In this document: piece by piece, positions 15,451-24,400 of the stretch
Layout: every line of letters begins with the position of its first letter
How positions within the stretch are numbered: position 1 is the stretch's first letter
Origin: a virus
Reading direction: 5' to 3' (one strand)
DNA: 46,090 nt
Virus record (IMG/VR): IMGVR_UViG_3300010373_000065
Location: 1-46,090 of that record
Translations under genes and position numbers: made by a program
The notes under the pieces: model-generated
The model's database searches: none
Told to the model about the DNA's origin: nothing
What the model saw: the letters and a program-made list of their open reading frames with translations, nothing else

Positions 15451-16467
15451 ATGACGCTCGTTGCCAAGACCACAGGGAAATGGGGCTTCCAAGCGAAGCC
15501 CGAAGCGACCTACGGCACGGCCGTGGCGCTCACGCCGGCGACGGATGGCATCCGGCTCTCGAGCGCGCCGAGCTGCAAGGTCACCGACGCGTACGACGGG
15601 AAGCGCGACGGCAAGTCGCCCGGCTCCTACGCGATGCTGCCGCTCGTGGGCTCCGAGGGCCGGACCGCCGAGTGCGATATCGTGATGGAAGCCGCCGGCG
15701 CCGGCGCCGCGTACTCGTCGACCGTGCTGCCCAACGCGCACAAGATCCTCATCTGCAACGGCTGGAAAGCCGTGGTGGACACCACCGCGGGCGCAGAGAC
15801 CGTGACGTACACGCCGGGCGATGATGCGGACTTCCTCTCGATCTGCGCGGAAGCGTACGAGTACGGCGAACTGTACGCGATCCAGGGCATCCTGGGCGAA
15901 GGGATCGAGCTCGATTGCACGCTGCCCAAAATCGCGTCGCTCAAGTCGAAACTCAAAGGGATCATGGCCGCCTTCGAGTCAGACGCCGCGATCCCGGCGG
16001 ACCTCGTGTACAACTCGACGATCGGCCCAAAGGCGACGGCGATGAATCTGACGCTCGCCGACTTCGCGCCGGTGCGCGTGCAGGAATTCAAGCTCACGCA
16101 GAAGACGGGGCTGACCGACCGCTTCTACGACAACGTGAATGCGCGCCACGGCGGCTACTTCTTCGGCGAGGAAGTGGATTTCGCCTTCGAGTGCACGATC
16201 GAGCTGCCGGCCTTGGCCATCGGCTCACCGTTCCACACGGCGACCACGTTCAACCCGCGCGCCTTGAAGGAGCTCGGGACGTCGTTCGCGGTCGCGCTGC
16301 AGGTGGGCGGCACGCAGTACAAGCAGTTCCAGCTGTCGGCGCCGGCGGCGCAGATCGTTGACGATCCGCGCGAGAAGAAGGGCGCGGTGGCGACGCTCAA
16401 GCTCTCGCTCGCCTTCCGGCCCACCACCGAAGTCGCGCACGACGAAGTCACGCTGCTCTACAACTAA
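15451..16467 (+). CDS. Major tail tube protein
   Basis: This 338-residue protein starts at ATG 15451 behind TAGGAG. The N-terminus GKWGFQAKPEATYGTAVALT is the typical opening of siphovirus tail tube proteins. It is beta-rich, with EGRTAECDIVMEAAGAGAAY and a C-terminal GAVATLKLSLAFRPTTEVAH. These proteins stack as hexamers around the DNA channel. Supporting context: it comes just before the frameshifting tail assembly chaperone and the tape measure gene, and a strong hairpin follows it, as expected for a highly expressed structural gene. Confidence 0.8.
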   Translation: MTLVAKTTGKWGFQAKPEATYGTAVALTPATDGIRLSSAPSCKVTDAYDGKRDGKSPGSYAMLPLVGSEGRTAECDIVMEAAGAGAAYSSTVLPNAHKILICNGWKAVVDTTAGAETVTYTPGDDADFLSICAEAYEYGELYAIQGILGEGIELDCTLPKIASLKSKLKGIMAAFESDAAIPADLVYNSTIGPKATAMNLTLADFAPVRVQEFKLTQKTGLTDRFYDNVNARHGGYFFGEEVDFAFECTIELPALAIGSPFHTATTFNPRALKELGTSFAVALQVGGTQYKQFQLSAPAAQIVDDPREKKGAVATLKLSLAFRPTTEVAHDEVTLLYN

Positions 16468-16473
16468 CGGACA

Positions 16474-16517
16474 CAGGCCCGCGTCCGACGCCGCCCAAGC
16501 GTCGGGCGCGTGGCCTG
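16474..16517 (+). terminator. Strong terminator-like hairpin after tail tube gene
   Basis: The arm 16474-16491 (CAGGCCCGCGTCCGACGC) pairs with 16499-16517 around a 7-base loop, with one mismatch and one bulge. It is followed by ACCTTTCTCCTTCTC, a pyrimidine-rich tail. It starts seven bases after the tube stop and precedes the low-copy chaperone and tape measure genes, so partial termination would set the expression drop expected there. Confidence 0.6.
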
Positions 16518-16548
16518 ACCTTTCTCCTTCTCAGGGCACGCCACACCC

Positions 16549-16956
16549 ATGCTGCAAGACGCTGACGCAATGCTGGCGGAGCTCGACGCGCCGCAGCTCA
16601 AAGTGAACGGCGAGGTGTTCTCGGGGCGCCATCTCTCCTTCGAGCAGCAGGTGCGGCTCCTGAGCACGATGGAGAAACTGGGCGACGCCGAAAAGCACAG
16701 CAACTTCGGCGCGATGTCGGCGCAGATGCGGAAGGTGCTCGACCAGATCTTCCCGCCGCCGCCGCGGCGCTGGTTCCAGCGACGCGCGCCGACGGTGGCC
16801 GATCGTGTGCTCGCGCTGCCCGTGGACGTGAGCGCCCAGATCGTCCTGGGTTTTCTGAAGTCCCTTCACAGCGCGCCGCTCGGCTCGAACGCGAACGAGA
16901 AGCAGCCGAGCGCGGAGGGACCGACACCGGGCGCCGCTGGGAGTGGCACGAGCTAA
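16549..16956 (+). CDS. Tail assembly chaperone, unshifted (gpG-like)
   Basis: This 135-residue protein lies between tube and tape measure genes, the fixed place of the siphovirus tail assembly chaperone (lambda gpG). It begins with a helical acidic part (QDADAMLAELDAPQLKVNGE) and has FEQQVRLLSTMEKLGDAEKH. A canonical -1 slippery heptamer GGGTTTT occurs in the correct phase at 16848-16854, codons 101-102. In this frame the protein continues for another 33 residues with a disordered tail. The chaperone holds the tape measure protein during tail assembly and is absent from the finished virion. Confidence 0.75.
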   Translation: MLQDADAMLAELDAPQLKVNGEVFSGRHLSFEQQVRLLSTMEKLGDAEKHSNFGAMSAQMRKVLDQIFPPPPRRWFQRRAPTVADRVLALPVDVSAQIVLGFLKSLHSAPLGSNANEKQPSAEGPTPGAAGSGTS

Positions 16957-17273
16957 CGATCGCGATCGAGCCGCAGCATCTGCGGCAGTGGGAGTTCATC
17001 CGCGTCTTCGGGATGGACGCCTACCGGAACGCCCTCTACCCGACCAGCGATCACGTCGTTCCCGCCGCGTGGTTCGATCTCGCGATGGATGCATTGCCAC
17101 ACTTGGAAGCGCGGCAGGGGCGCACGATGCTCCACGCGTGGCAGTTGGCCTACGCGAGCTGCCGGAGCAAGGAGCCGTCGATCAAAAACGCGATCGACGA
17201 CCTCTTCGAGCAAGCGGCCGGCACGATCATGGTGCGCAAGCGGCTCCGCGTCGACGCGGACGAGATGATGTGA
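16549..17273 (+). CDS. Tail assembly chaperone, -1 frameshift fusion (gpGT-like)
   Basis: Ribosomes that slip back one base at GGGTTTT (16848-16854) leave the first frame after codon 102 and read the second frame from 16854 to the stop ending at 17273, giving about 241 residues. The second frame is open throughout and encodes SEVPSQRAARLERE, then RRWEWHELTIAIEPQHLRQW and a helical end (FDLAMDALPHLEARQGRTML). It has no good start of its own: ATG 17013 would cut off the plausible beginning. The fusion in lambda binds both tape measure and tube protein. The site and frames are seen directly; the slippage itself is inferred from the family. Confidence 0.75.
16848..16854 (+). promoter_or_regulatory. 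Programmed -1 ribosomal slippery site
   Basis: The heptamer G-GGT-TTT fits the X-XXY-YYZ rule exactly with the zero frame set by ATG 16549. Slipping turns GGT-TTT into GGG-TTT and enters the frame that stays open to 17273. It is located about three quarters of the way along the chaperone frame, as in lambda, where the equivalent is GGGAAAG. Confidence 0.8.
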
Positions 17274-17306
17274 TGCGGAGCACTCTGACGCGACGGAGCG
17301 TGCGCA

Positions 17307-20300
17307 ATGGCGACTGATGGGCTAAGCCAGATCGTCGTCGAGGCGGTCGATAACGCCTCGGGGCCGTTCCGCGCGATCGCTGACGCGGCGCGCGACATGG
17401 CGGCGCGCATCGGTGCGTCGATGGACCAAGTCGACGCGCGCGTGCAGGGCCTCCATTTCGACGATGCCGCCAACCGGTGGCGCGACACGGCCGGGCAGTT
17501 CGCCTCGCACACGTCGCTCATCACCCAGGCGCTCGACAAAGCGAAGCAAGTCGGTGAAAGCGCGTTCGCCGCCCTCTCGAGCGCGGCGCAGAAAGCGGGC
17601 GGATTCCTCTCGAGCGTTGTCGGCAAGATCACGGGGCGGACGACGACCGCGGCACCGACGGCATCCACAGCGGCGCGCGCAGGCGGCAGCACGCTGGCAT
17701 TGAGCGCCGAAGCCGTCGAATCGGCGGTCGCCTTCCGGAAGCTGCGCGAAGAGATCGACGTCACGGACAAGGACGCGGTCAAAGCGTTTCAGCAGGCCGC
17801 AGCGGCCGAGCGCGCGTGGATCAAAGAACTGCCGCCGGGTGTGCAGGGCGTCAGGCAACTCGAGAACGAGCTCACCGCGATCGAACGGAAGGTCGCGGGC
17901 GGCAGCTCGCACCCGATCGCGGCGTTCTTCCGCGGGTTAGGCTCGATAATTAACGGCGTCTGGGGTGGCGTCAAAAAACTCGGCAGCGCGATCTCGAGCA
18001 TCTGGACGTCGGTGGCCTCGCTCCCCGGCTTGGTTGCGTTAGGCGGACTCGGGGGCATCGGGAAGTGGCTCTACGACGCGAACAGCGAGTTCCAGCGCCT
18101 CACGATCAACCTGACCACGTTGCTCGGCAGCGCGACGACCGCGAAAGACGCGATCGCGTCGCTCATCGACATCGAAACGAAGATGCCGTTCACCCTCCAG
18201 GACATCACGGAGGGCTACGTTCGGCTCTTGGGGTTGGGGCTCTCGCCCACCAAGCGCGAGATGCAGGCCTTCGCCAACGTGTCGGTGCTGGCCAAGAGCA
18301 CGATCGACGAGCTGGCGTTGGCGATCCGCTCGGCCGACGCCGGCATGATGCGGCCGCTCAAGAATCAACTGTCGACGTTAGGCGTCCAGATCTCCAACCT
18401 GGACAAGACGACCAAGACGTTCAAGGCCACGTTCCACGGCACCACGACCACGGTGCACGCGGACGCGGAGAGCATCGCGGGTTACATCACGCACATCGGC
18501 GAGGCCTTCCCGAACGCCGCGCAGGACCAGATGAAGACGCTGTCCGGCGAGGTCACCAACCTCAAGACGGCGCTCTTCAAGCTGGCGGTGGCGATCGGCG
18601 AGTCGGGCGTGAACACCGCGTTCGGCGCGATGATCCAGAAGTGCATCGACTGGGTCAACAAACTGTCGCAGAACCAGCCCAAGATCGCTGAGTTCCTGCA
18701 GTACGCGATCGACTCGATTCGCATCTTCGTCGACGCGGTGACGGACGCGTGGGAACGGACAAAGCTCCTCGTGTCGCAAGCCGAGCAGTTCGTGAACAGC
18801 GTGAAGAATCCGCTCAGCGTGCACGTGCCGGGCACGGAGGCGCACGCCCGCGACGAGCAGCTCTCGGGTAGCATCAGCGGGCAGCAAAAAGTCGTCGACG
18901 CGATGGACAGGCTCGTCGATGCCGACGTGAAGTTGCGCGCGGCGGACGAGGCGGCGAACAAGATCGCGGCCGACCGCGTCGACTATCTCCTCGCGCACCC
19001 TGAGGACAAGAGTCCGCAAGCGCAGGCCGATCGCGCGACGTATCACCTGGGCTCGAGCAAGGAGCTGCCGACCAATCCGAATCCCGCACTGCCGAACCCG
19101 GACGCCGAGGATCCGGAGAAGGCCGCGCGGATGCAGAAGGATCTGGATGGCGAGATCGCGGCGCTCGAGAAGATTCGGGCCTTACAGCAAGGCGAACTCA
19201 AAGACGCGACGGACCTGCAGCGCCAGCAGGCGACACTCGTGCTCGAGGACACGCAGCTCAAGCTGCAGGAGGCCGTCGCGCGCGAGGCGCTCACGAAAGC
19301 GTCGCTCGCCTCGGCCGCCGGGCCATTGTCGCCGGCGAACATGGCCCGCCAGTTCGCGGCGGAGCAAGCGCTCGCCGTGATCGAGGATCGGCGCGCCGCG
19401 ATCCACACGAAGATGGGCGAGATCGACAAGGAGCTGGCGCCCATCCGCGCGGAATTCGGCAAGCGCGAGCTCGATCGACTCGCGGAGATCAAGACGGCGA
19501 CCGAGCAGCAGCTGGCAACCGAAGAGAAACTGCTCGCCGTCGCGAAGCCGGGCTCCGCCGAGCAGATCAAAGCGTACGAGGAAATCGCGAAGCTCAAAGA
19601 GCGACTCATCAAGCTCAATGAGATCCTCACCGCGCAGGCGCGGCAGGATCGCGCGATGCAGGCGACGATCAACTTCGCGAGCGCGGCCGCGCTGGTGAAC
19701 ATCCCCGGGATGGGCGCGCTCCTGCCGCGCGGCGCGAGCGTCACCACGAAGCAGTCGCAGCAGCACGACCTGTCTGGGGCAGCGACGGGGCTGCAGCGCA
19801 TCCAGGACGGGCTCCGGAAGACGGCCACCGAGCTCATGTCGGTGCACACGAGCATCCAGGACATCTCGAAGGAATTGTCCGGCGCGTTCGCCGAGGGCTT
19901 TGTCAAGTCCTTCGAGGCGTTAGGCAAGGGGTCCAAGGACGCCGCCAAGGCCTTCAGCGACGCGATGCGGGGCGCGATCGCGCAAGTCGCGGAATCCTAC
20001 GCGAAGCTCTGGATCGGGAAGTCCATCGCCGAGATTGCCGAAGCGATCGCGGACCCCGCGATGGCCGGGCAGCATCTGGCCGCCGCGGCCGAGTACATGC
20101 TGGCGGCAGCGGCCATGGCCACGTTAGGCGGCGCGATCTCGGGCGCCGGCGGGGGCGGTGGGGGTGGCGGCGGCGGTGCGAGCGGGAGCCAGCAACAGAG
20201 GGCGAGTAATGCCGCGATGGCGGCGCTCACCGGCAGCGCCGTGGTCATCTGGGAGGGCGACAAGTTCGACCCGCGCGATCCGACGCAGCTCGCGAACTAC

Positions 20301-20372
20301 AATCGCATGCGCGAAGAGGTGGGCGACCGGCGCATGATCATCCGCACGCGCCGAGGCTCGCGTCGTGGGTAG
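17307..20372 (+). CDS. Tail tape measure protein
   Basis: This 1021-residue protein follows the chaperone gene and is the longest gene before the tail tip, as expected. It has helical N-terminal (IVVEAVDNASGPFRAIADAA) and C-terminal regions, a hydrophobic stretch at about residues 210-256 (SIWTSVASLPGLVALGGLGG), long charged coiled-coil parts at about 590-790, and a glycine run near residue 950. By the usual rule of 0.15 nm per residue it would set a tail of about 150 nm. It lines the tube and is ejected with DNA. Its last codons overlap the next gene's GTG by eight bases. Confidence 0.9.
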   Translation: MATDGLSQIVVEAVDNASGPFRAIADAARDMAARIGASMDQVDARVQGLHFDDAANRWRDTAGQFASHTSLITQALDKAKQVGESAFAALSSAAQKAGGFLSSVVGKITGRTTTAAPTASTAARAGGSTLALSAEAVESAVAFRKLREEIDVTDKDAVKAFQQAAAAERAWIKELPPGVQGVRQLENELTAIERKVAGGSSHPIAAFFRGLGSIINGVWGGVKKLGSAISSIWTSVASLPGLVALGGLGGIGKWLYDANSEFQRLTINLTTLLGSATTAKDAIASLIDIETKMPFTLQDITEGYVRLLGLGLSPTKREMQAFANVSVLAKSTIDELALAIRSADAGMMRPLKNQLSTLGVQISNLDKTTKTFKATFHGTTTTVHADAESIAGYITHIGEAFPNAAQDQMKTLSGEVTNLKTALFKLAVAIGESGVNTAFGAMIQKCIDWVNKLSQNQPKIAEFLQYAIDSIRIFVDAVTDAWERTKLLVSQAEQFVNSVKNPLSVHVPGTEAHARDEQLSGSISGQQKVVDAMDRLVDADVKLRAADEAANKIAADRVDYLLAHPEDKSPQAQADRATYHLGSSKELPTNPNPALPNPDAEDPEKAARMQKDLDGEIAALEKIRALQQGELKDATDLQRQQATLVLEDTQLKLQEAVAREALTKASLASAAGPLSPANMARQFAAEQALAVIEDRRAAIHTKMGEIDKELAPIRAEFGKRELDRLAEIKTATEQQLATEEKLLAVAKPGSAEQIKAYEEIAKLKERLIKLNEILTAQARQDRAMQATINFASAAALVNIPGMGALLPRGASVTTKQSQQHDLSGAATGLQRIQDGLRKTATELMSVHTSIQDISKELSGAFAEGFVKSFEALGKGSKDAAKAFSDAMRGAIAQVAESYAKLWIGKSIAEIAEAIADPAMAGQHLAAAAEYMLAAAAMATLGGAISGAGGGGGGGGGGASGSQQQRASNAAMAALTGSAVVIWEGDKFDPRDPTQLANYNRMREEVGDRRMIIRTRRGSRRG

Positions 20373-21402
20373 AGGCATCAACCGGAGCAAGATCGCGCGC
20401 ATCGACTGGACCGCCACCACAAGCGATCCCACGCTCGTCTTGGAGCCGTTCGAGGCGTTCAACAATCAGCCCTCCGGTTCCGGCACGGACGCCAACGGAC
20501 AAACGCCGCTCGTCGACAGCTGGCCCACGACCGCCATCAATGGCGGCACGGGCGGGTTCATGGACATCGCGCAGTTCGACATCGTCGGCGCGGGCGTCGG
20601 GAGCGCGTTCTCCCCGGGCGCCAAGTACGACGGCGCGCAAGCGGTGCGACTCGATTTCGACGCCGGCATGGCGGCCGGGCCCAACCCGACCGCGTACATC
20701 AGCCACACGTTCACGGGCCTCCCGGTGTCGACGGCGGTCGTGGTGACGTGCCGGTGCGGCGTCGGCTTTCACAACGGGCTCGCCTCAACGCCGATCGGCA
20801 TGCAGATCGGCGCGGACGCCGCATACATCCCGGCGTTCGGCGCGTGGTACCTGCTCTCGCTCAACGCCGTGACGGATGCGAGCGGGCAGCTCACGGTGCG
20901 CCTGGGCGTGTTCGACTGGACGATCACGGGCACCTCGCTCGAGCGCTTCGCCTTCTGGGACTCGCTCGTGATCAGCCTCGCCACGCCCGGACCCGCACCG
21001 AGCGGCGGCCTCCGGTTTTACTGTGATGTCGGCGAGAGCTACCCGCAGCCGCGGCGCAACAGCACGATGCTCGACGGACCCGTCGGTCGCTTGCGTGCGC
21101 TCGCCGGGATCGATGAGCTCTTCAAGTGCACGGCACGCCGCATCCCCGCGGTCGGTGGCACCCAGGACGATGGGAACGCGATCACCGGGTGGGACGACGC
21201 CGACGGCTGGCAACAGTTCCTCATCGCCGCGCGCGACCAGCAGCAGATGACGTTCTATCCCGACGCTACGGACCTCGGCACGAGCTACCCGGTCGTGCTC
21301 GTCGAGCCGATCGACGCCGGGCCGCCGGAGAAGGACGGGCAGAAGCGGTATAAGCAGACGCTCACGCTGCGCTCGTTAGGCGGCCCGGTCCTCGGCTACT
21401 GA
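20365..21402 (+). CDS. Distal tail protein
   Basis: This 345-residue protein starts at GTG 20365 inside the tape measure stop. The N-terminal two thirds are beta-rich and could be a jelly-roll (AVRLDFDAGMAAGPNPTAYI, LTVRLGVFDWTITGTSLERF). The C-terminal 125 residues (TARRIPAVGG ... GWDDADGWQQFLIAARDQQQ ... MTFYPDA) are related to the first part of the next protein, so the two share a domain. Position after the tape measure fits a baseplate-hub adaptor (Dit-like). Stop and next start form TGATG. Confidence 0.6.
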   Translation: MGRGINRSKIARIDWTATTSDPTLVLEPFEAFNNQPSGSGTDANGQTPLVDSWPTTAINGGTGGFMDIAQFDIVGAGVGSAFSPGAKYDGAQAVRLDFDAGMAAGPNPTAYISHTFTGLPVSTAVVVTCRCGVGFHNGLASTPIGMQIGADAAYIPAFGAWYLLSLNAVTDASGQLTVRLGVFDWTITGTSLERFAFWDSLVISLATPGPAPSGGLRFYCDVGESYPQPRRNSTMLDGPVGRLRALAGIDELFKCTARRIPAVGGTQDDGNAITGWDDADGWQQFLIAARDQQQMTFYPDATDLGTSYPVVLVEPIDAGPPEKDGQKRYKQTLTLRSLGGPVLGY

Positions 21403-24400
21403 TGTCGACGCTCCTCCCGCCGGGCCCGATTCCCTCGGGCGCCTCGCTCGGCACGCAGCCCAAGATTATCTGGTTCCCGAGCGGTGTCGCTGCGCCCCTC
21501 GTGGTCCGTTATCCGCTCGATGAGGCGGCCGCCTATCCGCGCATGTCGAAAGGCTCCGACGTGCAGCAGATCCGGAGCGGCGCCACGGACGCGTGGACGG
21601 AAGACACCGAGTGGTGCCTCTCGGGGTCGATCCGCTACATCCCGGCGACGGATGAAAGGAACGGGTTAGGCGCGACGATCGCGACCGGCTGGGACGGATC
21701 AAGCGGGTGGCGCGCGTTCCTCGAGTACTGCTGGCAGGGCGGCACGTTCCTCTTCTTTCCGGACGGTGCGAGCCCGAGCTATTTCGTGGCGGAACTCATG
21801 GAGCCGGCGATGGGAGACTTCGCCGGCAATCCGCCGACTGCGGAAGCCGACTATTCCCGCGCGCTGAAGATTGTCATCCGCCGCGCAGACGGGGTGCCGA
21901 TCTCGGGGTACACGCCGGCCTACCGCGCCCGCGTGTACAAGCCCAAGAGCCAGAACGACAGCACCGAGTCCGAGCTCTTGGTACCGGCGAGCGGTGCGCC
22001 ACACTCGGACGTGTTCGCCGTGTCGACGCTGCCCGAGTTCACCGACACGGGCGTCACGTACAAGCCCTACCTCGACACGGTCTCGGGCGAGCGTGGCGGC
22101 ATCGACCTCTTGGCCAAGGCGACGGACAAGGGCACGTGGAACCTCGAGTTCCTGGACAAGCGGACCGGCACGTCCAACCTCGAGCGGTGGCTGACGGCGT
22201 TCCTGGCCGGGACGGACGGGGTCATTCAGCTAGGCGGCTGCCGCTGCGAGATCGATCGCTCGCTGGACGGTGGTGCCACGTGGAACAGTTTCGCCACGGG
22301 CCGCGTGCGGAACCCGGCGCTCTCAGGCGTCCAGCGCTACACGACGCAGGTGCGCGATCTCCAGGACGACATGGAGGCGGACCTCTTTGTCGGGCCCCCG
22401 CACGCGTCGATCACCTACGCCTCGCTCGCGCCCTACTGTCCGTTAGGCTTGCTCACGCCCTTTGGCGGCTTCCCCGTGGTCGCGCCGATCGATGGGATCG
22501 TGCGCGCCGGCGTGCAGGGCTTCACCAAGATCATCGAGTGCAACGGCCGCCGAAACCCGCAGAGCACGCTCGTCCAGTCGCTGCTCAATCAGATTGTCCA
22601 AGTGCGGCTGGACGCCGGTGCCACCGCGGGCGTCTCCACGGACAACTTCGCGGTGCGCTTCGATTTCGAGGGCGACGCGATCACCCTCAATGTCAACGGC
22701 AAGCAGTACGCGCTCCGCTCGGTCTGGAGCGCGCTTCCGGATAAACACGAGACGAGCAATGTGTTCCGGTGCTGCGCCGTCTACGGCGTCGTGTTAGGCG
22801 TCGACGGCTCGGAGTCGCCGTGGGATGCCGATCTGCCGGCGGCCGGCGGGGCGATCGGCGGCATCACGATCACGCCAGCCGGCGGGCCGACCGACGATCA
22901 GCCGATGTTTGTGAGCGATGTCCATCCGGTGCAGCTCTGGAAGGACATCATGGACGGCAAGTTCGGCTACCTCGACGCGACGACCGGGGCGCCGCTCACG
23001 GCAATCAAGTACGACGCGGCCGCGTTCGCGGCGCTCATCGCCGACACGACCATCCCGAACGGCAACTGGGTGATCAAGCAGCTCGTCGCGTCGGACGGAT
23101 CCGGCGACGATGCGTCGGTCTCGACCTGGCTCGTCGACAATATCTGCTCGCAGTTTGCGTTAGGCTTCCGCCTGGCCGAGGACGGGAGTGTCGTGCCGCT
23201 CGACCTGCGTCTGTCCGCCTCCGCCGCGGCGACGATCGAACTCACCGATGACGATCTCGTGAGCGATCCGAGCGCCGTCGAATGGGAGCAGGCGGACAAC
23301 GACGCGATTACGCGCATGACCGCCACGTGGTACGCCGACCAGCAGTTGAACATCGCGCAAGCCACCCATGCGAGCGCTGCGGTCACTCCGCCGACCGTGT
23401 CTGCCGGCGGCGCCGTGTCCGGCGGCGGACCGGACGTGCCCGGTGGCTTGATCGACGAGCAGCAGGTGCCCGAGGTGCTCATCAACAACACCGGGCGCGC
23501 GCGCGATTTGGGCGATCACTCGCAGACACTCGACGCCACCGCGTACCACGGCTTCGTGCACCTGGACGGCAGCGTGTCCAACGTGTCGGAGGTGGTGGGC
23601 AACCTGGCCGAGCTGCTCGATGAGTCGCTCGCCCCGTTCCAGGCCGGCGCGCAGTATCTCACGCTCTGGTGTCTCCCGACCACGCGCGCCATCTCGGTCA
23701 CGGAAGGCACGTGGTTCACGGCGACCATTACGAAGCAGCCCAACAGCGCGAGCAACACGCGCGGCGGCTCGCGCCTGGTCCTCTGCTTGAAGCGAACAGA
23801 GGACCACGACACCGGAGCCGTGTACCTCCGCTGCATCGACGCGGGCGGCTCCGGAACAGCACTCAACGCGCCGACGCTCGCGAGCCCCACGGCTGGCGTG
23901 GATCCGCGCTTCGACGGCGACATCGCGGTCACGCTCAACGCAGCGAACGATCCCGCGTCCGTCTACTGGAACGCGCAGCCGGCTGGCACGGCGGTGCGGC
24001 CGGCCGACAGCGATCCGGGCTGGCGGTTAGCCGATCGCCTCACGACGTCGCGCACGCTCTCCGTCACGAATCTGCCCTCGGGCTCGCGCATTTTCTGGCG
24101 GGCGCGGAGCGTCTCGGGCGTCGACGGCGCCGGCGGCCTCCCCTCGCCGTGGGTCTATCCGCCGCCCACCGAATACCTGGATACCACGGCGCTCACGGCG
24201 CCGACGGGACTCAACGCATCCAGCATCACGTCGAGCTCGGTGCTCCTCCTCTGGTTCAATACCGAAGGCGATTGCGCGATCGAAGTGCTCAACGTCGCCG
24301 GCGCGGGGCCACCGACTGGCGCCGACATCGTCGACTCGGCGTTCCCGGGCAGCATCATCGACTGGCTCCGGGGGCTCGCGTCCGGGAGCTACACGGCCGG

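Noticed and set aside
17013-17273. Independent gene starting at ATG 17013
   Set aside because: Protein-like coding sequence continues upstream of this ATG, and the slippery heptamer explains expression as a frameshift fusion.
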